DNA of 64,000 nucleotides, taken from Duganella sp. sic0402 (lineage in GTDB: Bacteria; Pseudomonadota; Gammaproteobacteria; Burkholderiales; Burkholderiaceae_D). Position numbers and translations under genes: made by a program. Positions 46,010 to 55,814 of this stretch are shown piece after piece; within the stretch, counting starts at the first letter, position 1; each line of letters starts with the position of its first letter. Location of the stretch: assembly GCF_019219065.1 (NCBI RefSeq), contig NZ_JAHUWK010000001.1:124001-188000 (forward strand). The letters are read 5' to 3'. Below the pieces are notes generated by a model. It searched no databases, had not been told where the DNA came from, and saw only the letters and a program-made list of their open reading frames with translations.

Positions 46010-47620
46010 ATGAATATGTTGGCGAATATCAGTATCGGCAAACGCCTGGCGTTGGGTTTCACGATTATTCTGGCGTTTGCGATGCTGATCACCGGCATCA
46101 GCGTGTGGCGCCTGCAAGGCGTGGCCTCGGCCACCAGCGAAATGATGCAGGTGCCGCTGGCCAAGGAGCGCATGATCTCCGACTGGTCGGGCAAGATTGA
46201 TAGCGGTATCCGCCGCACCACCGCGATCGCACGCAGCGCCGATCCTTCGCTCGGCACCTACTTCGCCGAAGAGTCCAAAACCTCGTCGGCCGCTTCCGGC
46301 GAGCTGCAAAAGAAAATCGAAACGCTGATCAGCGACGCTGACGAGAAAGAGCTGTTTACCCGCATCGGCGAGCAGCGCAAGGTCTACCTGTCGTCGCGCG
46401 ACCAGATCAACAAGCTGAAGACCGCCGGCGAACTGGAAGAAGCCACGAAGATTTTTGAAACCGTTTTCCGTCCCGGCACGGCCAAGTATCAGGAACTGAT
46501 CGTCGAACTGCTGAAAATGCAGCGCGCCAAAATCGACGCCAGCGCCGCCCACATCGACGACGTGGCCACCAGCAGCCGTCATCTGCTGTTCATGCTGGCC
46601 GCGCTGGTGCTGGTGTTCGGCCTGACCAGCGCCTGGCTGCTGACCACGGGCATCGTGCGTCCGTTGCAGGAAGCCGTGACGGCGGCGCGCCGCGTCGCCA
46701 GCGGCGATCTGACCGGCCACATCGACGACAGCGCCAAGGACGAAACCGGCCAGCTGCTGTCGGCGCTGAAAGAGATGAATTCCAGCCTGCTGAACATCGT
46801 CACCGAAGTTCGCCAGGGCACCGACCATATCAGCACTTCGTCGACCGAAATCGCGCAAGGCAACCAGGATCTGTCGCGCCGCACCGAGCAGCAGGCTGGC
46901 GCGCTGGAAGAAACTGCGTCGTCGATGGAAGAGCTGACCTCCACCGTCAAGCACAATGCGGACAACGCCCGCCAGGCCAATCAGCTGGCGGCGACGGCGG
47001 CGCAGGTCGCTGTCAAGGGCGGCGCCGTGGTGGCGGAAGTGGTAGGCACCATGGATTCGATCAATCAGTCGTCCAGCAAAATCGTGGACATTATTTCGGT
47101 CATCGACGGTATCGCCTTCCAGACCAATATCCTGGCGCTGAACGCTGCGGTGGAAGCGGCGCGCGCTGGTGAGCAGGGCCGTGGCTTTGCGGTGGTGGCG
47201 TCGGAAGTGCGCAATCTGGCGCAGCGTTCCGCATCGGCCGCCAAGGAAATCAAGGCCTTGATCGGCGACTCGGTCGAGAAAGTCAACCAGGGCAGCAAAC
47301 TGGTGGCAGACGCCGGCACCACGATGGATGAAATCGTCGCCAGCGTGCACAAGGTCAGCGACATGATTTCCGAGATCACCGCCGCCAGCAGCGAGCAAAG
47401 CGCCGGCATCAACGAAGTCAATCAGGCGATCGGTTCGATGGATGCGGTGACGCAGCAGAATGCGGCGCTGGTCGAACAGGCCGCAGCGGCAGCGGAATCG
47501 ATGCAACAGCAGGCGGCTGCGCTGGCGCAGGCCGTCAGCGTATTCAAGGTGGATGGCGCGCCACGCCTGACCCAATCGCGCCCGGCGCGTCCACAGCTGC
47601 AAATTACTCGCAGCGTTTAA
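46010..47620 (+). CDS. Methyl-accepting chemotaxis protein
   Basis: A 536-residue receptor. N-terminal helix (residues 9-30), a helical-bundle periplasmic domain, second membrane helix (LLFMLAALVLVFGLTSAW), HAMP, and the signalling hairpin with [33 protein letters not shown]. It lacks a CheR-binding pentapeptide. It shares very similar signalling DNA with the receptor at 27568-29160 while the sensor part differs. Follows cheW. Confidence 0.95.
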   Translation: MNMLANISIGKRLALGFTIILAFAMLITGISVWRLQGVASATSEMMQVPLAKERMISDWSGKIDSGIRRTTAIARSADPSLGTYFAEESKTSSAASGELQKKIETLISDADEKELFTRIGEQRKVYLSSRDQINKLKTAGELEEATKIFETVFRPGTAKYQELIVELLKMQRAKIDASAAHIDDVATSSRHLLFMLAALVLVFGLTSAWLLTTGIVRPLQEAVTAARRVASGDLTGHIDDSAKDETGQLLSALKEMNSSLLNIVTEVRQGTDHISTSSTEIAQGNQDLSRRTEQQAGALEETASSMEELTSTVKHNADNARQANQLAATAAQVAVKGGAVVAEVVGTMDSINQSSSKIVDIISVIDGIAFQTNILALNAAVEAARAGEQGRGFAVVASEVRNLAQRSASAAKEIKALIGDSVEKVNQGSKLVADAGTTMDEIVASVHKVSDMISEITAASSEQSAGINEVNQAIGSMDAVTQQNAALVEQAAAAAESMQQQAAALAQAVSVFKVDGAPRLTQSRPARPQLQITRSV

Positions 47621-47666
47621 GCTTTTCCGATAGCATTGGCTTTTAGGCCATGTTGCCGGGAGTGTG

Positions 47667-49181
47667 ATGCGCTATTTACTGTTGGTGTTGACGGCGGCGC
47701 TGGCGCCGCTGGTACAGGCGGAAACCGGTTTCGCCAATCTTGAACGGGGGCCGCACGGTGTCGGCTTCCGCCTCGTGCAGCAGTATGACTACTCGCGCAG
47801 CTATCGCGAGCAAAACGATGTCGTGCATGGCCAGCCTTACAGCGGCGAACGTTCCCGCCCTGTTCAGACACTGGTCTGGTATCCCGCCGCGCCGTCCGGT
47901 GCGCGCATTCCTTATTCCGATTACATCCGGACCGAAGCGACCGACGCTGACTACAGCCGTTCCAGGGCGGATGTGGACGCCTTCATGGCGCGCCAGCTGG
48001 CGTCGGCCGTTCGTGCCGTTGGCGAAACCCAGGCCAGGGCGCTGTTCGCTCAGCGCATGTGGGCGGTGCATGACGCCGCGCCGCTGGCCGGCAAATATCC
48101 GGTGGTGGTGTATGCACCGGGCGGCGGCAGCCCCGCGCACGAAGCGGCCGACATCGGCGAGTATCTGGCCAGCCACGGCTACGTGGTGATCGCCAGCCGC
48201 AACCTCGGTACGCGCAGCTACCTGATGACGGCAGACCGCGAAGGCATCGAGGCGCAGTCGCGCGACATCGGCTTCCTGGTCTCGTATGCTTACACGCTGC
48301 CGTTTGCCGATACCGCGCATATCGCGGCGGCCGGCTGGAGCTGGGGCGGCTTGACCAACTTGTTTGCGGCTGCGGCCGACAATCGCATCTCGGCCGTCAT
48401 CAGCCTGGATGGTACGCGTGAGCCGGAGCTGGCGAAGCAATTGCCAGTGTCGCGGTTGACGATACCTTGGCTGTATATCTCGCGCAAGCTGTCCACCATC
48501 TCCACCTTGAACCGGGACGGGATCGAAACCTCATTCAGCCTGCTGAACGCGGCGCGCCATATGCAGCTGTATCAGCTGGTCATGCAACCGATGGTACATG
48601 TAGATTTTTCGCCAGCCGCGCTGCGCTTCATGCCGCCATCGCATTTTGACGACTACACGCGGGCGGAAGTCGAGCAGGCGTATTACTGGACCGCGCGCTA
48701 TATGCTGGCGTTTTCGAATGCCTACCTGAAGGGCGACGCTGCTGGCCTGGCTTTTATCCAGCGTTCGCCTACCCAGAACGGTGCGCCACGCCATATGGCG
48801 TTGTACGAGCCGCGCGCGGCGGACACCGGTCCGGTCGCCACCCGCGCAGGCTTTGCGGCCGAGCTGGCGAAGCAGGGCTATGCGCAAGCCGTCAGCATTT
48901 ACGCCAGGCTGCATGGCCAGGACAGCAGCTTTATGCTGAGCGATTCGGATCTGAACGGCTGGGGCTATGAGCTGCTGCGCTCCAACAAGGAAACGGCGGG
49001 TGTGGAGATATTCAAGCTCGGCGTGTCGCTGTATCCGCAGAACAGCAATCTGCACGATAGCCTGGCCGAAGGCTATGAGGCCGTAGGCAACAAGCCGGAA
49101 GCCATCGCCAGCTACCGGCGCTCGCTGGCGCTGGACCCGAATAATAAGCACGCGGTCGAGCGCCTGAAGCTGCTGCGTTAA
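47667..49181 (+). CDS. Secreted alpha/beta hydrolase with C-terminal TPR
   Basis: A 504-residue protein with a signal peptide (MRYLLLVLTAALAPLVQA). The GxSxG nucleophile elbow is GWSWGG, after a VVVYAPGGGSPAHEAADIGEYLASHGY segment typical of platelet-activating-factor acetylhydrolase-like enzymes. The C-terminus (NSNLHDSLAEGYEAVGNKPEAIASYRRSL) is a TPR motif. Start ATG 47667 lies after GGGAG; the GTG 3 bp earlier is less likely. It overlaps the convergent RNase H gene by 4 bp. Confidence 0.88.
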   Translation: MRYLLLVLTAALAPLVQAETGFANLERGPHGVGFRLVQQYDYSRSYREQNDVVHGQPYSGERSRPVQTLVWYPAAPSGARIPYSDYIRTEATDADYSRSRADVDAFMARQLASAVRAVGETQARALFAQRMWAVHDAAPLAGKYPVVVYAPGGGSPAHEAADIGEYLASHGYVVIASRNLGTRSYLMTADREGIEAQSRDIGFLVSYAYTLPFADTAHIAAAGWSWGGLTNLFAAAADNRISAVISLDGTREPELAKQLPVSRLTIPWLYISRKLSTISTLNRDGIETSFSLLNAARHMQLYQLVMQPMVHVDFSPAALRFMPPSHFDDYTRAEVEQAYYWTARYMLAFSNAYLKGDAAGLAFIQRSPTQNGAPRHMALYEPRAADTGPVATRAGFAAELAKQGYAQAVSIYARLHGQDSSFMLSDSDLNGWGYELLRSNKETAGVEIFKLGVSLYPQNSNLHDSLAEGYEAVGNKPEAIASYRRSLALDPNNKHAVERLKLLR

Positions 49182-49843
49182 TCGTCGGCCGGTCCGATGG
49201 CCTGCTGCGACAAACGGTCCGCGTCGCCATTGCGGTGACGCGGCACCCAGCGCAGGCTGACATCTCTCAGCGCGGCCATCAGCGCCACCACGCGTGCACG
49301 GTGTTCTTCCAGTCCCTTGGCGCCGCGCGCCGCGCCGAGATTCACATCGTTGATCACGACCTGGCTGTCGCCGTGTACAGCCAATTCTGTCGCGCCCATT
49401 TCCACTGCCGCCTCCAGCAATGCCGTCAGCGCCAGGTATTCAGCTTCGCTGCTGTTGCCATGGCCGGCGCGGCGGCTGATTTCCCGGCGCTGACCATCCG
49501 GTCCGCAGAGCAGGGCGCCGATGCCGATCTGCCCCGGATTTGGATGTGCAGAGCCGTCAAACCAGCCGCGCCACGCGGCCGTGGTCTGCATGCCGGCCTT
49601 GCGTTGCGCCAGCTTGTGCGCGGCGTTTGTCTGCCGCTCCAACCGGCGCGCTTCAACGCGCAGGCGCAGTTGATCGCGTTCGGCCAGCATTTGCGCCAGC
49701 CCCATCGCGCCAGCTGCCAGCGTCAGCACCTGTAGCAGTGCCTGTGCTTCATCGAGTTGACTGCGCGCCGCCAAACGGCGCGCGGCCACGCGCTCGCCTT
49801 TGAAGGCGGCCGTGGCCAGCGTTTCAAACTGTGTGTTTTTCAT
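49178..49843 (-). CDS. RNase H domain protein
   Basis: A 221-residue protein. The N-terminal half is helical with coiled-coil character (about 25-95); the C-terminal RNase HI domain begins WFDGSAHPNPGQIGIGALL (first Asp), then SSEAEYLAL (Glu), HGDSQVVI (Asp) and HRNGDADRL (Asp), so the DEDD set is intact. It likely degrades RNA in RNA:DNA hybrids. The ATG overlaps the YXWGXW stop (TGATG), so it is translated as an operon partner. Databases often name this type reverse-transcriptase-like; there is no RT domain. Confidence 0.9.
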   Translation of the reverse strand: MKNTQFETLATAAFKGERVAARRLAARSQLDEAQALLQVLTLAAGAMGLAQMLAERDQLRLRVEARRLERQTNAAHKLAQRKAGMQTTAAWRGWFDGSAHPNPGQIGIGALLCGPDGQRREISRRAGHGNSSEAEYLALTALLEAAVEMGATELAVHGDSQVVINDVNLGAARGAKGLEEHRARVVALMAALRDVSLRWVPRHRNGDADRLSQQAIGPADD

Positions 49844-50580
49844 CAATCGCGGCGGCGGTTGTCGGGATGGCGGTCGTGGCGGTTCGGGACGCCGTCGCCA
49901 TCTCGGTCGCGGTCGTAGCGATTCGGCACGCCGTCGTGGTCGCGGTCTCCGCGTCCACCGCGATCGCCACGGTTGTCATGACGGTCGTAGCGGTTGGGGA
50001 TGCCGTCATGGTCACGGTCGCCGCCGGGACCACGGTCCCAGCGCGCCTGCTCGCGATACCAGTGGCCGTCACGCTGCGTCCAGCGCGGTTGCTGGTAAAT
50101 ATAGCCTGGACGCGCGGCGACCCAGTTGCCGCCTACCCATTCGTGGCGGTTGCCGCGCCAGTCCCAGTAGCCGGGCGCCCATACATAGCCTGGGCGTGAC
50201 GCGGGAATGCGCTCATAGCGTGGCGGTGGCGGTGCAACGGTGATGTAGTCGACGCGTGCAGGGCCGCCGACAGTGATCCAGCCGCCCGGTGCGAAGCGCC
50301 AACCGCCGCCGTCGCGTACCCATTCGGCCTGGCGCCAGTGGCCGCCCATGCGTTCGCGCTCCCAATGTCCGCCGGCCCATACGTGGCGGTGGCCGTCCCA
50401 GTTCCAGTAGCCTGGCGCCCAGACATAGCCGTGGCGCGGCGCAGGCACGCTTTCAAAGCGTGGAGGTGGCGGTGCGTTGCCGATCACGATGCTAACGCCG
50501 GCCTGCGCTGACGCGTTGTTCGGTACAAAAGCTGCCGCGCTCAATGCGAGAATCGCGGTGGCAAAAATTGGCTTGATCAT
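49843..50580 (-). CDS. YXWGXW-repeat lipoprotein-like secreted protein with Asp-rich tail
   Basis: A 245-residue secreted protein with a signal peptide (residues 1-25). It has repeated YVWAPGYWNWDGHRHVW-type (YXWGXW) units and a tail of DRDHDGxPNRYDR units, resembling calcium-binding thrombospondin type 3 repeats. It is probably a periplasmic or surface protein. It is coupled to the RNase H gene through TGATG. DNA of the tail is repetitive. Function unknown. Confidence 0.88.
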   Translation of the reverse strand: MIKPIFATAILALSAAAFVPNNASAQAGVSIVIGNAPPPPRFESVPAPRHGYVWAPGYWNWDGHRHVWAGGHWERERMGGHWRQAEWVRDGGGWRFAPGGWITVGGPARVDYITVAPPPPRYERIPASRPGYVWAPGYWDWRGNRHEWVGGNWVAARPGYIYQQPRWTQRDGHWYREQARWDRGPGGDRDHDGIPNRYDRHDNRGDRGGRGDRDHDGVPNRYDRDRDGDGVPNRHDRHPDNRRRD

Positions 50581-50727
50581 GATAAGTCCTCCGTTCTTTT
50601 AACTGCGCTATATTTTGTTGCGCATGGGAGGCACTATATCAAGCGATTTTCTTCGTGGTGCTGAATGATGCAACTTTTTACATATGACACAAAGCCGTGC
50701 AAATCAAACGTGCGCCGGCGCACAGAT

Positions 50728-50952
50728 TCAGATCTTATCGGCTTTGATCGCTTCAGCAGCCATCACGGTGGCGCGTTCTTCCAGCACCGATTGGAGCTTC
50801 TGTTCAGGCGTCATGCGTTTGGCGCTGACGACGACCGTTTGCATATTGGGATCGCGTGCTTCCACGGTGGTGTGCGTCAGTGCGTAAGCGGCGCCGCAGG
50901 TCAGGGCAGCGGTCACGACGAACAGGGCTTCAAAGTTTTTCAGGACATTCAT
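50728..50952 (-). CDS. Small secreted or membrane protein
   Basis: A 74-residue protein with an N-terminal signal/anchor (FEALFVVTAALTCGAAYAL) followed by a short polar part (NMQTVVVSAKRMTPEQKLQSVLEER). Family not recognised. AAGGAGA precedes the ATG. It is divergent from the large transpeptidase gene. Confidence 0.6.
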   Translation of the reverse strand: MNVLKNFEALFVVTAALTCGAAYALTHTTVEARDPNMQTVVVSAKRMTPEQKLQSVLEERATVMAAEAIKADKI

Positions 50953-51138
50953 GATGTTCTCCTTGCGTTGGTTAAAGTGAGCTTCGATGTAGTCACTGTA
51001 TCCAAACCCCTTGCAAGCCGCACCCGGATTGCGACGAGACGCAATTTATGCGGCGCGAAATGCATTTTGGCGGGATGGGAGGCCGGTTTTTCCTTGCCCC
51101 TCTGCTAAGCAGGCGCAGAACAATAGCGCGAGGGGCAT

Positions 51139-54100
51139 ATGCCGCGATTTATTACCATCATGATGCAAGCCTGGGCCGAACGCCGGCGCGCCCGCCGGCG
51201 CAGCGCCAATCTGCGCGCTGGCGTGCCGGTCAGGCTGGTTTCCTCACGCCGCGTCCGGGATGCCGCTGGTCCGGCTTCCGCTGTATCGCGCCGTTCCCTA
51301 TGGCTGGCTGTCGCGGGCGGCTTGCTGGCGGCTGGCGGCGGGGCGCTGATCGCCGGCCATGCACTGCATTTGGCTGAGACCACGGCCAGCACGCCGCAGT
51401 CGGCCGCCAATGTGCGCGCCGCCGGCGTGTATCAGTCGGTCTTGCCCGGCGTCGGCTTTACGGTGCCAAGCCAGGCCGGAATCAGCGCCAGCGTGCACCC
51501 TGAAGGCGCTTTGCTGATCGCCTCCAGTTTGCAAGCTGCTCCGCCGGTGCGGGTGGACTTGTGCAGCCAGCTGCGTGGCCCGGCCGACGCCAGGTTGCTG
51601 CCGCTGCGTATCGGCTATCGTTTTGACGATGTAAGGCGCTGGGTGAAGCGCAATGAGGAGTCGAACGTCCAGATTTCATTGCGCAACGTGCTGCTGGTGG
51701 CTGACCGCGACAGCGGCGCCGAGGCCATGCCCGAAGTGCAGATTGAAGGCGTGGCCCGCTCCGACTTTAACGACGCGCTGAGCGAGCCGCTGCAACTCAG
51801 CTGGCGCGCCAGGCAAGGGGACGCGCGCTGGCTGAGTGACGCCAGCCTGGGCCAGATCGAGCAGGGGAGCAGCGGCCAGGTGGCGCTGCGCCAGCAGGGC
51901 TGGCTGTTGTGGGGCGCCGGTTCTGCGCTGCGCATTGAGCGCCGCGCCAACGCCATGTGCCCTCAGGCCGGCGAGCTGGTGGTGCAGGTCTATCGTCCGG
52001 CAGCGACGTCGACCGCCAACCCGGCGCTGGTGACGGCGTTTCCGGCACGCGGCCGCGCCGTCAGTGCCTATCTTGCGCCGGGAAGCTATCAAGTCCCCAA
52101 TGCCGCCGCAGCCGCGCTGGAAGACCAGGCGCTGTTTGAGCAGTTGCAAGCGCAAGGACTGATACGCTTGGCCCGCAATGGCGCTATCGAAGTCGCACCG
52201 CGCGACCTGCCGCAATGGCAGGCCGCCGCGCCCGCCGAGCGCGCCGGAGAGCTTGGTAGCTGGAAGCAGGTACCGTCCGGACCGGCGACGCAAAAACTCT
52301 TCAAGCGCCTGTACTACCAGGCCGACGGAGCGTATGTCCGGCAGCAGATCGATATCTATAATAGCGAGCGCCGCTTGCTGGCCTGGCGCATCAAGGGGCC
52401 GGCGGATTTGCCTCTGGAGTGGACTGCCACGGCTGGCAGCGCGGCGCAAGGCGGCGCGCTGGTGCTGGTGGCCACCACCAGCCAGATGCCGGTGGCCGCA
52501 TCGCGCCTGTTCGCATCGCTGCCGCAGGGATGGCAGCCGTGGACGCGCGTCGCCCGCTGGCCGCAGTCCGGCGAAGGCGATGGTCGGTCAACCGTGCGGC
52601 TGGCGTTGCAATTACCGCGTGCCGCCAGCGGCGGCGAAGTGTTGCAGCTGCTGGTCGCTGGCCGCGCCGGCAATGTCAGCGGCGCCACGGCAACGATGCT
52701 TGGGGCCTGCAGTGGCCGCGCCTGCGTGAGCAGCAATGATGTTCAGCACGTCCAACTGGTGCTGCTGCCAGGCGCACGCAGCGTGCAGCTGGATGTGCAG
52801 CCGCTGGACTTCAATACGCCGGAAGATCAGAAGTACCGCCACCTGCGCGTGGCCGGCGGACGCCTGATCTGGCAGCCGCTCGCACCCGGCAACAATAGCG
52901 CCGCGCGCGCTGCGGCACCCTCGGCGGTACAGCTGCGTGACCGCAATGGCAGCACGTTGTGGGCAGACGGCGCACCCAGCGAATCCGCCATGGAAGCCGG
53001 CCTCACGCCGTTGCTTGGCGTCAGCCCGGAGCATGCCAGCAGCGTAGCCGGCATGCTGGCGCGCTTGCCTGCACCCGCCGGCGTGGTGGACGCCCGATTG
53101 ACCCTTGACCTGCCGCTGCAAGCGCTCAGCCAGCGCGTGCTGGAATGCGTGGCCATGCAGCGCGGCCGCTGGCAGGAAGGCCGCTGTACCGGTGCGCAGC
53201 CGGTGCCCGGCAATCGTCACGCGGGCCTGGTCATCCTCGATACGGAAACCGGCGATATTCTCGCCGCTGCGGGCGCCGGAACAGGCGCGGTCAATGCCGC
53301 CAACTGGGCCGAAGTGCGCGACTTCGATCGCACCAGTCCCGCGCGCAGCCCATTGCGGCTGCCGGCCTTGCAGCATGACGGCGGCGCGCATCAAAGTCCG
53401 GGCTCCACCTTCAAGGTGATCAGCGCGCTAGGATTGGAGCTGGCTGCGCAAAACGATGCGCAGATCGATGCGCTGCTGGGCGGCATGCCGCTGCCCGCCA
53501 TCAATCGCCTGGCCGTACAGCGCGGCTACGGTTTCCAGACCGACGCCGCTAGCTACCCGCTGAATCCGCGCCTGGCGCATATTACCAACTACCGCGAGCA
53601 AAGCCTGGACCGGCGCGCGCAGGAGGGCAGGCTAGGGCTGGCGCAGGCGCTGACGTACAGCCTGAATACCTGGTTCGCCTGGTCGAGTGAACTGAGCGAC
53701 CGCAGCCTGTTTGGCCGCCCTGACGGCGGGGCGCCGGACTTGCAGGCCCTGGACGCCGATGCACTGGATGGCGTGCGGCCCATCTTCGCCGCCGCGCGCC
53801 GGCTGGGCTTCGAACAAACGCTGCGCCTGGACGGTGGCCTGCTGCCGGCTGATTTCAACTGGCGCGCCTGGGATGCGCTGCAAGCCACGCCAGCCCGCAT
53901 CGACCCTATTCACACGCGCCATGAGCTGCGCCAGATGGCAATCGGCCTGCGCATGCAGGTCACGCCGCTGCAAATGGCGCTGGCCTCGGCAGCGGTCGGA
54001 CAGGGCAGGGTGGTCGCGCCGCGCATGCTGTTGTCGCTGGATGGCGCCGATAGCAAGGCGGCCGCTGCGCCAGCGCTGGGCATTCGCCTGGACCGTATCA

Positions 54101-54405
54101 AGGCCGGCATGAAAGGCGTGGTCGATGTGGGCACCGGTGCAGGCGCGTTTCGTGGCGCGGCGCTCGCCTCGGTCCGGCCTGGCCTGTACGGCAAAACCGG
54201 CACCGCGCCAAGCGGCGAAGATACCGCGACGGTCTGGTTCACCGGCTGGCTGGAACCGGGCAGCCTGCCCGGCCAGACGCACCGGCTGGCGATGGCGGCG
54301 TTTGTCAGCCACTCGGATGCCACCGGCGGCGAGCATGCGGCGCCGGTCATCGCCGCCATTCTGTCCACGCTGGCCGCGCAGAACACTGAACAGAAGGGGA
54401 AATAG
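51139..54405 (+). CDS. Membrane-anchored penicillin-binding transpeptidase-like protein
   Basis: A 1088-residue protein. A basic N-terminus and a membrane helix (about 55-80) precede about 600 periplasmic residues of no recognised family, then a penicillin-binding transpeptidase fold: S756-T-F-K759 (SxxK), S841-L-N843 (SxN) and K1019-T-G (KTG), all intact. It should act on peptidoglycan or bind beta-lactams. It is far longer than PBP2/PBP3 and has no transglycosylase motif. GAGGGG precedes the ATG. It heads the co-directional 51.1-63.1 kb cluster. Confidence 0.82.
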   Translation: MPRFITIMMQAWAERRRARRRSANLRAGVPVRLVSSRRVRDAAGPASAVSRRSLWLAVAGGLLAAGGGALIAGHALHLAETTASTPQSAANVRAAGVYQSVLPGVGFTVPSQAGISASVHPEGALLIASSLQAAPPVRVDLCSQLRGPADARLLPLRIGYRFDDVRRWVKRNEESNVQISLRNVLLVADRDSGAEAMPEVQIEGVARSDFNDALSEPLQLSWRARQGDARWLSDASLGQIEQGSSGQVALRQQGWLLWGAGSALRIERRANAMCPQAGELVVQVYRPAATSTANPALVTAFPARGRAVSAYLAPGSYQVPNAAAAALEDQALFEQLQAQGLIRLARNGAIEVAPRDLPQWQAAAPAERAGELGSWKQVPSGPATQKLFKRLYYQADGAYVRQQIDIYNSERRLLAWRIKGPADLPLEWTATAGSAAQGGALVLVATTSQMPVAASRLFASLPQGWQPWTRVARWPQSGEGDGRSTVRLALQLPRAASGGEVLQLLVAGRAGNVSGATATMLGACSGRACVSSNDVQHVQLVLLPGARSVQLDVQPLDFNTPEDQKYRHLRVAGGRLIWQPLAPGNNSAARAAAPSAVQLRDRNGSTLWADGAPSESAMEAGLTPLLGVSPEHASSVAGMLARLPAPAGVVDARLTLDLPLQALSQRVLECVAMQRGRWQEGRCTGAQPVPGNRHAGLVILDTETGDILAAAGAGTGAVNAANWAEVRDFDRTSPARSPLRLPALQHDGGAHQSPGSTFKVISALGLELAAQNDAQIDALLGGMPLPAINRLAVQRGYGFQTDAASYPLNPRLAHITNYREQSLDRRAQEGRLGLAQALTYSLNTWFAWSSELSDRSLFGRPDGGAPDLQALDADALDGVRPIFAAARRLGFEQTLRLDGGLLPADFNWRAWDALQATPARIDPIHTRHELRQMAIGLRMQVTPLQMALASAAVGQGRVVAPRMLLSLDGADSKAAAAPALGIRLDRIKAGMKGVVDVGTGAGAFRGAALASVRPGLYGKTGTAPSGEDTATVWFTGWLEPGSLPGQTHRLAMAAFVSHSDATGGEHAAPVIAAILSTLAAQNTEQKGK

Positions 54406-54443
54406 CCTTGTAAACGGGATAATGCGATCGACCATTTTGTGGC

Positions 54444-55814
54444 ATGCTTGAGAAGCCTTTTGACTTATCTTTTATACAGGACTGTATGCGCTTGCCAGGA
54501 ACCCGGTATCAGGAGCACGGCTGGGAACAGGTGCGCAAGCTGCTGGGACACTGCTCATTGCAGGCATTCCGGCAGATTGAGGTGCGCCAGGTGCTCGAAC
54601 CCGCGCAGCACGCGACGCTGCTCGACGCCTATACCGACGCGGTAGCCGCCGCATTGCGCGCCAACGCCCGCACTGCGCGCGGCGAAGCGGATGGCAACAG
54701 CTACGGCGAGAGCGTGTACGAGCTGTCGCTGGGACTGTTGTACGAATTGCAGGCGCAGCCGGCCTACTGGGCGGCCTTTGTCGCGGCCATCGCGGCGGAA
54801 CACGCGCGCAGCGGCGATTTCTGGCAGGATCCCGCCGCCGAGGGTGTGCTGCGCAAGAAGATCAACGACATGTTCGCCACGCTGCGCGACAAGGTCGACG
54901 CGGACAATTACATCGTCGCCACGGGGCGCGATTGCTCGCCCAATAAAATCTACACTTATCGGATGCTGGACACCGCGTATCGCGAAATCGCTGGACTGTT
55001 CGCCGCCTGGGAGCAGCATTCTGCGCGGGTCGGCGTTATTCTGGGACGGCCACTGGCCGGCGTCCCGATTGAAGTCCGGCAGATGAAGTCCATCAGCGGT
55101 TGCAAGGCGGAGTGGCTTATCCGCTGGAGCGAGTCGCAAGCACAGTTTGGCGGCTCGCCGGGACCGTTGCACACCAAGTCCAAGCGTTTCGCCAGCCTGA
55201 AAAATAGTCCGGACAAGATTGCTTCGCTGCTGGCGGAAATCGGCGACTATGAAGCGCTGTCCGCCAATATGGACAGCGCCGACGACTGGCAAACTGCTGC
55301 CGGCGAGGCGGCGTTGTGGCTGGAAGACTATTGGCGGGTGATCGGCGAGTCCGAGCAGGCCGGGACCAGCGGCCTGCCGCAAGGCGAGGATCGCATTCTG
55401 TCCGCGCCGGAGCATGACGTGGACGATGAAACTGAGGATGATGAGGATGCAGAGGCAGCACATGCCGCTGCCCCTGAATATCACGCCAGCGAGGCGGAGC
55501 TGGCCGCCGAACAAGGCCGCGCCGCCGAGCTTTCCCTGCCCCTCCGCTATCTTGAAATGGCGCGGTCGGCGCAGGAAGCCGGCAGCTGGACGGTGCGCAT
55601 GCTGCGCGACGAATCCCTGCCGATCCGCCTGGCCGTGTACCAAAAACTGCTAGGTGCATCCGATGATACCTATCCGGACGCCTGGCTGGACCCCGCCACC
55701 GGTGAACTGCCAACCTTGCAGCAACTGGCGGTGCTGGACCAGATTTCGATGCCGACGCTGCGCAAGCGCCGTAATGAAGCCATCGCCCGGCTGCAATCGG
55801 CGGGCGGGCGATGA
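54444..55814 (+). CDS. Unknown protein with possible C-terminal helix-turn-helix
   Basis: A 456-residue soluble protein, family not recognised. Residues about 1-250 are helical (VYELSLGLLYELQAQ, KINDMFATLRDKV). A Glu/Asp/Ala-rich acidic linker lies near 325-350 (DDETEDDEDAEAAH). The last 30 residues (LPTLQQLAVLDQISMPTLRKRRNEAIARL) loosely resemble sigma region 4, which is inference. It lies 38 bp after the transpeptidase gene and overlaps the next gene by ATGA. Confidence 0.7.
   Translation: MLEKPFDLSFIQDCMRLPGTRYQEHGWEQVRKLLGHCSLQAFRQIEVRQVLEPAQHATLLDAYTDAVAAALRANARTARGEADGNSYGESVYELSLGLLYELQAQPAYWAAFVAAIAAEHARSGDFWQDPAAEGVLRKKINDMFATLRDKVDADNYIVATGRDCSPNKIYTYRMLDTAYREIAGLFAAWEQHSARVGVILGRPLAGVPIEVRQMKSISGCKAEWLIRWSESQAQFGGSPGPLHTKSKRFASLKNSPDKIASLLAEIGDYEALSANMDSADDWQTAAGEAALWLEDYWRVIGESEQAGTSGLPQGEDRILSAPEHDVDDETEDDEDAEAAHAAAPEYHASEAELAAEQGRAAELSLPLRYLEMARSAQEAGSWTVRMLRDESLPIRLAVYQKLLGASDDTYPDAWLDPATGELPTLQQLAVLDQISMPTLRKRRNEAIARLQSAGGR

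Noticed and set aside
49178..49843. Diversity-generating retroelement or retron near the RNase H and FGE-fold genes
   Set aside because: No reverse transcriptase domain and no template/variable repeats were seen; RNase H alone does not support it.
51139..54405. Class A bifunctional penicillin-binding protein
   Set aside because: Only transpeptidase motifs are present; no transglycosylase signature in the N-terminal part.
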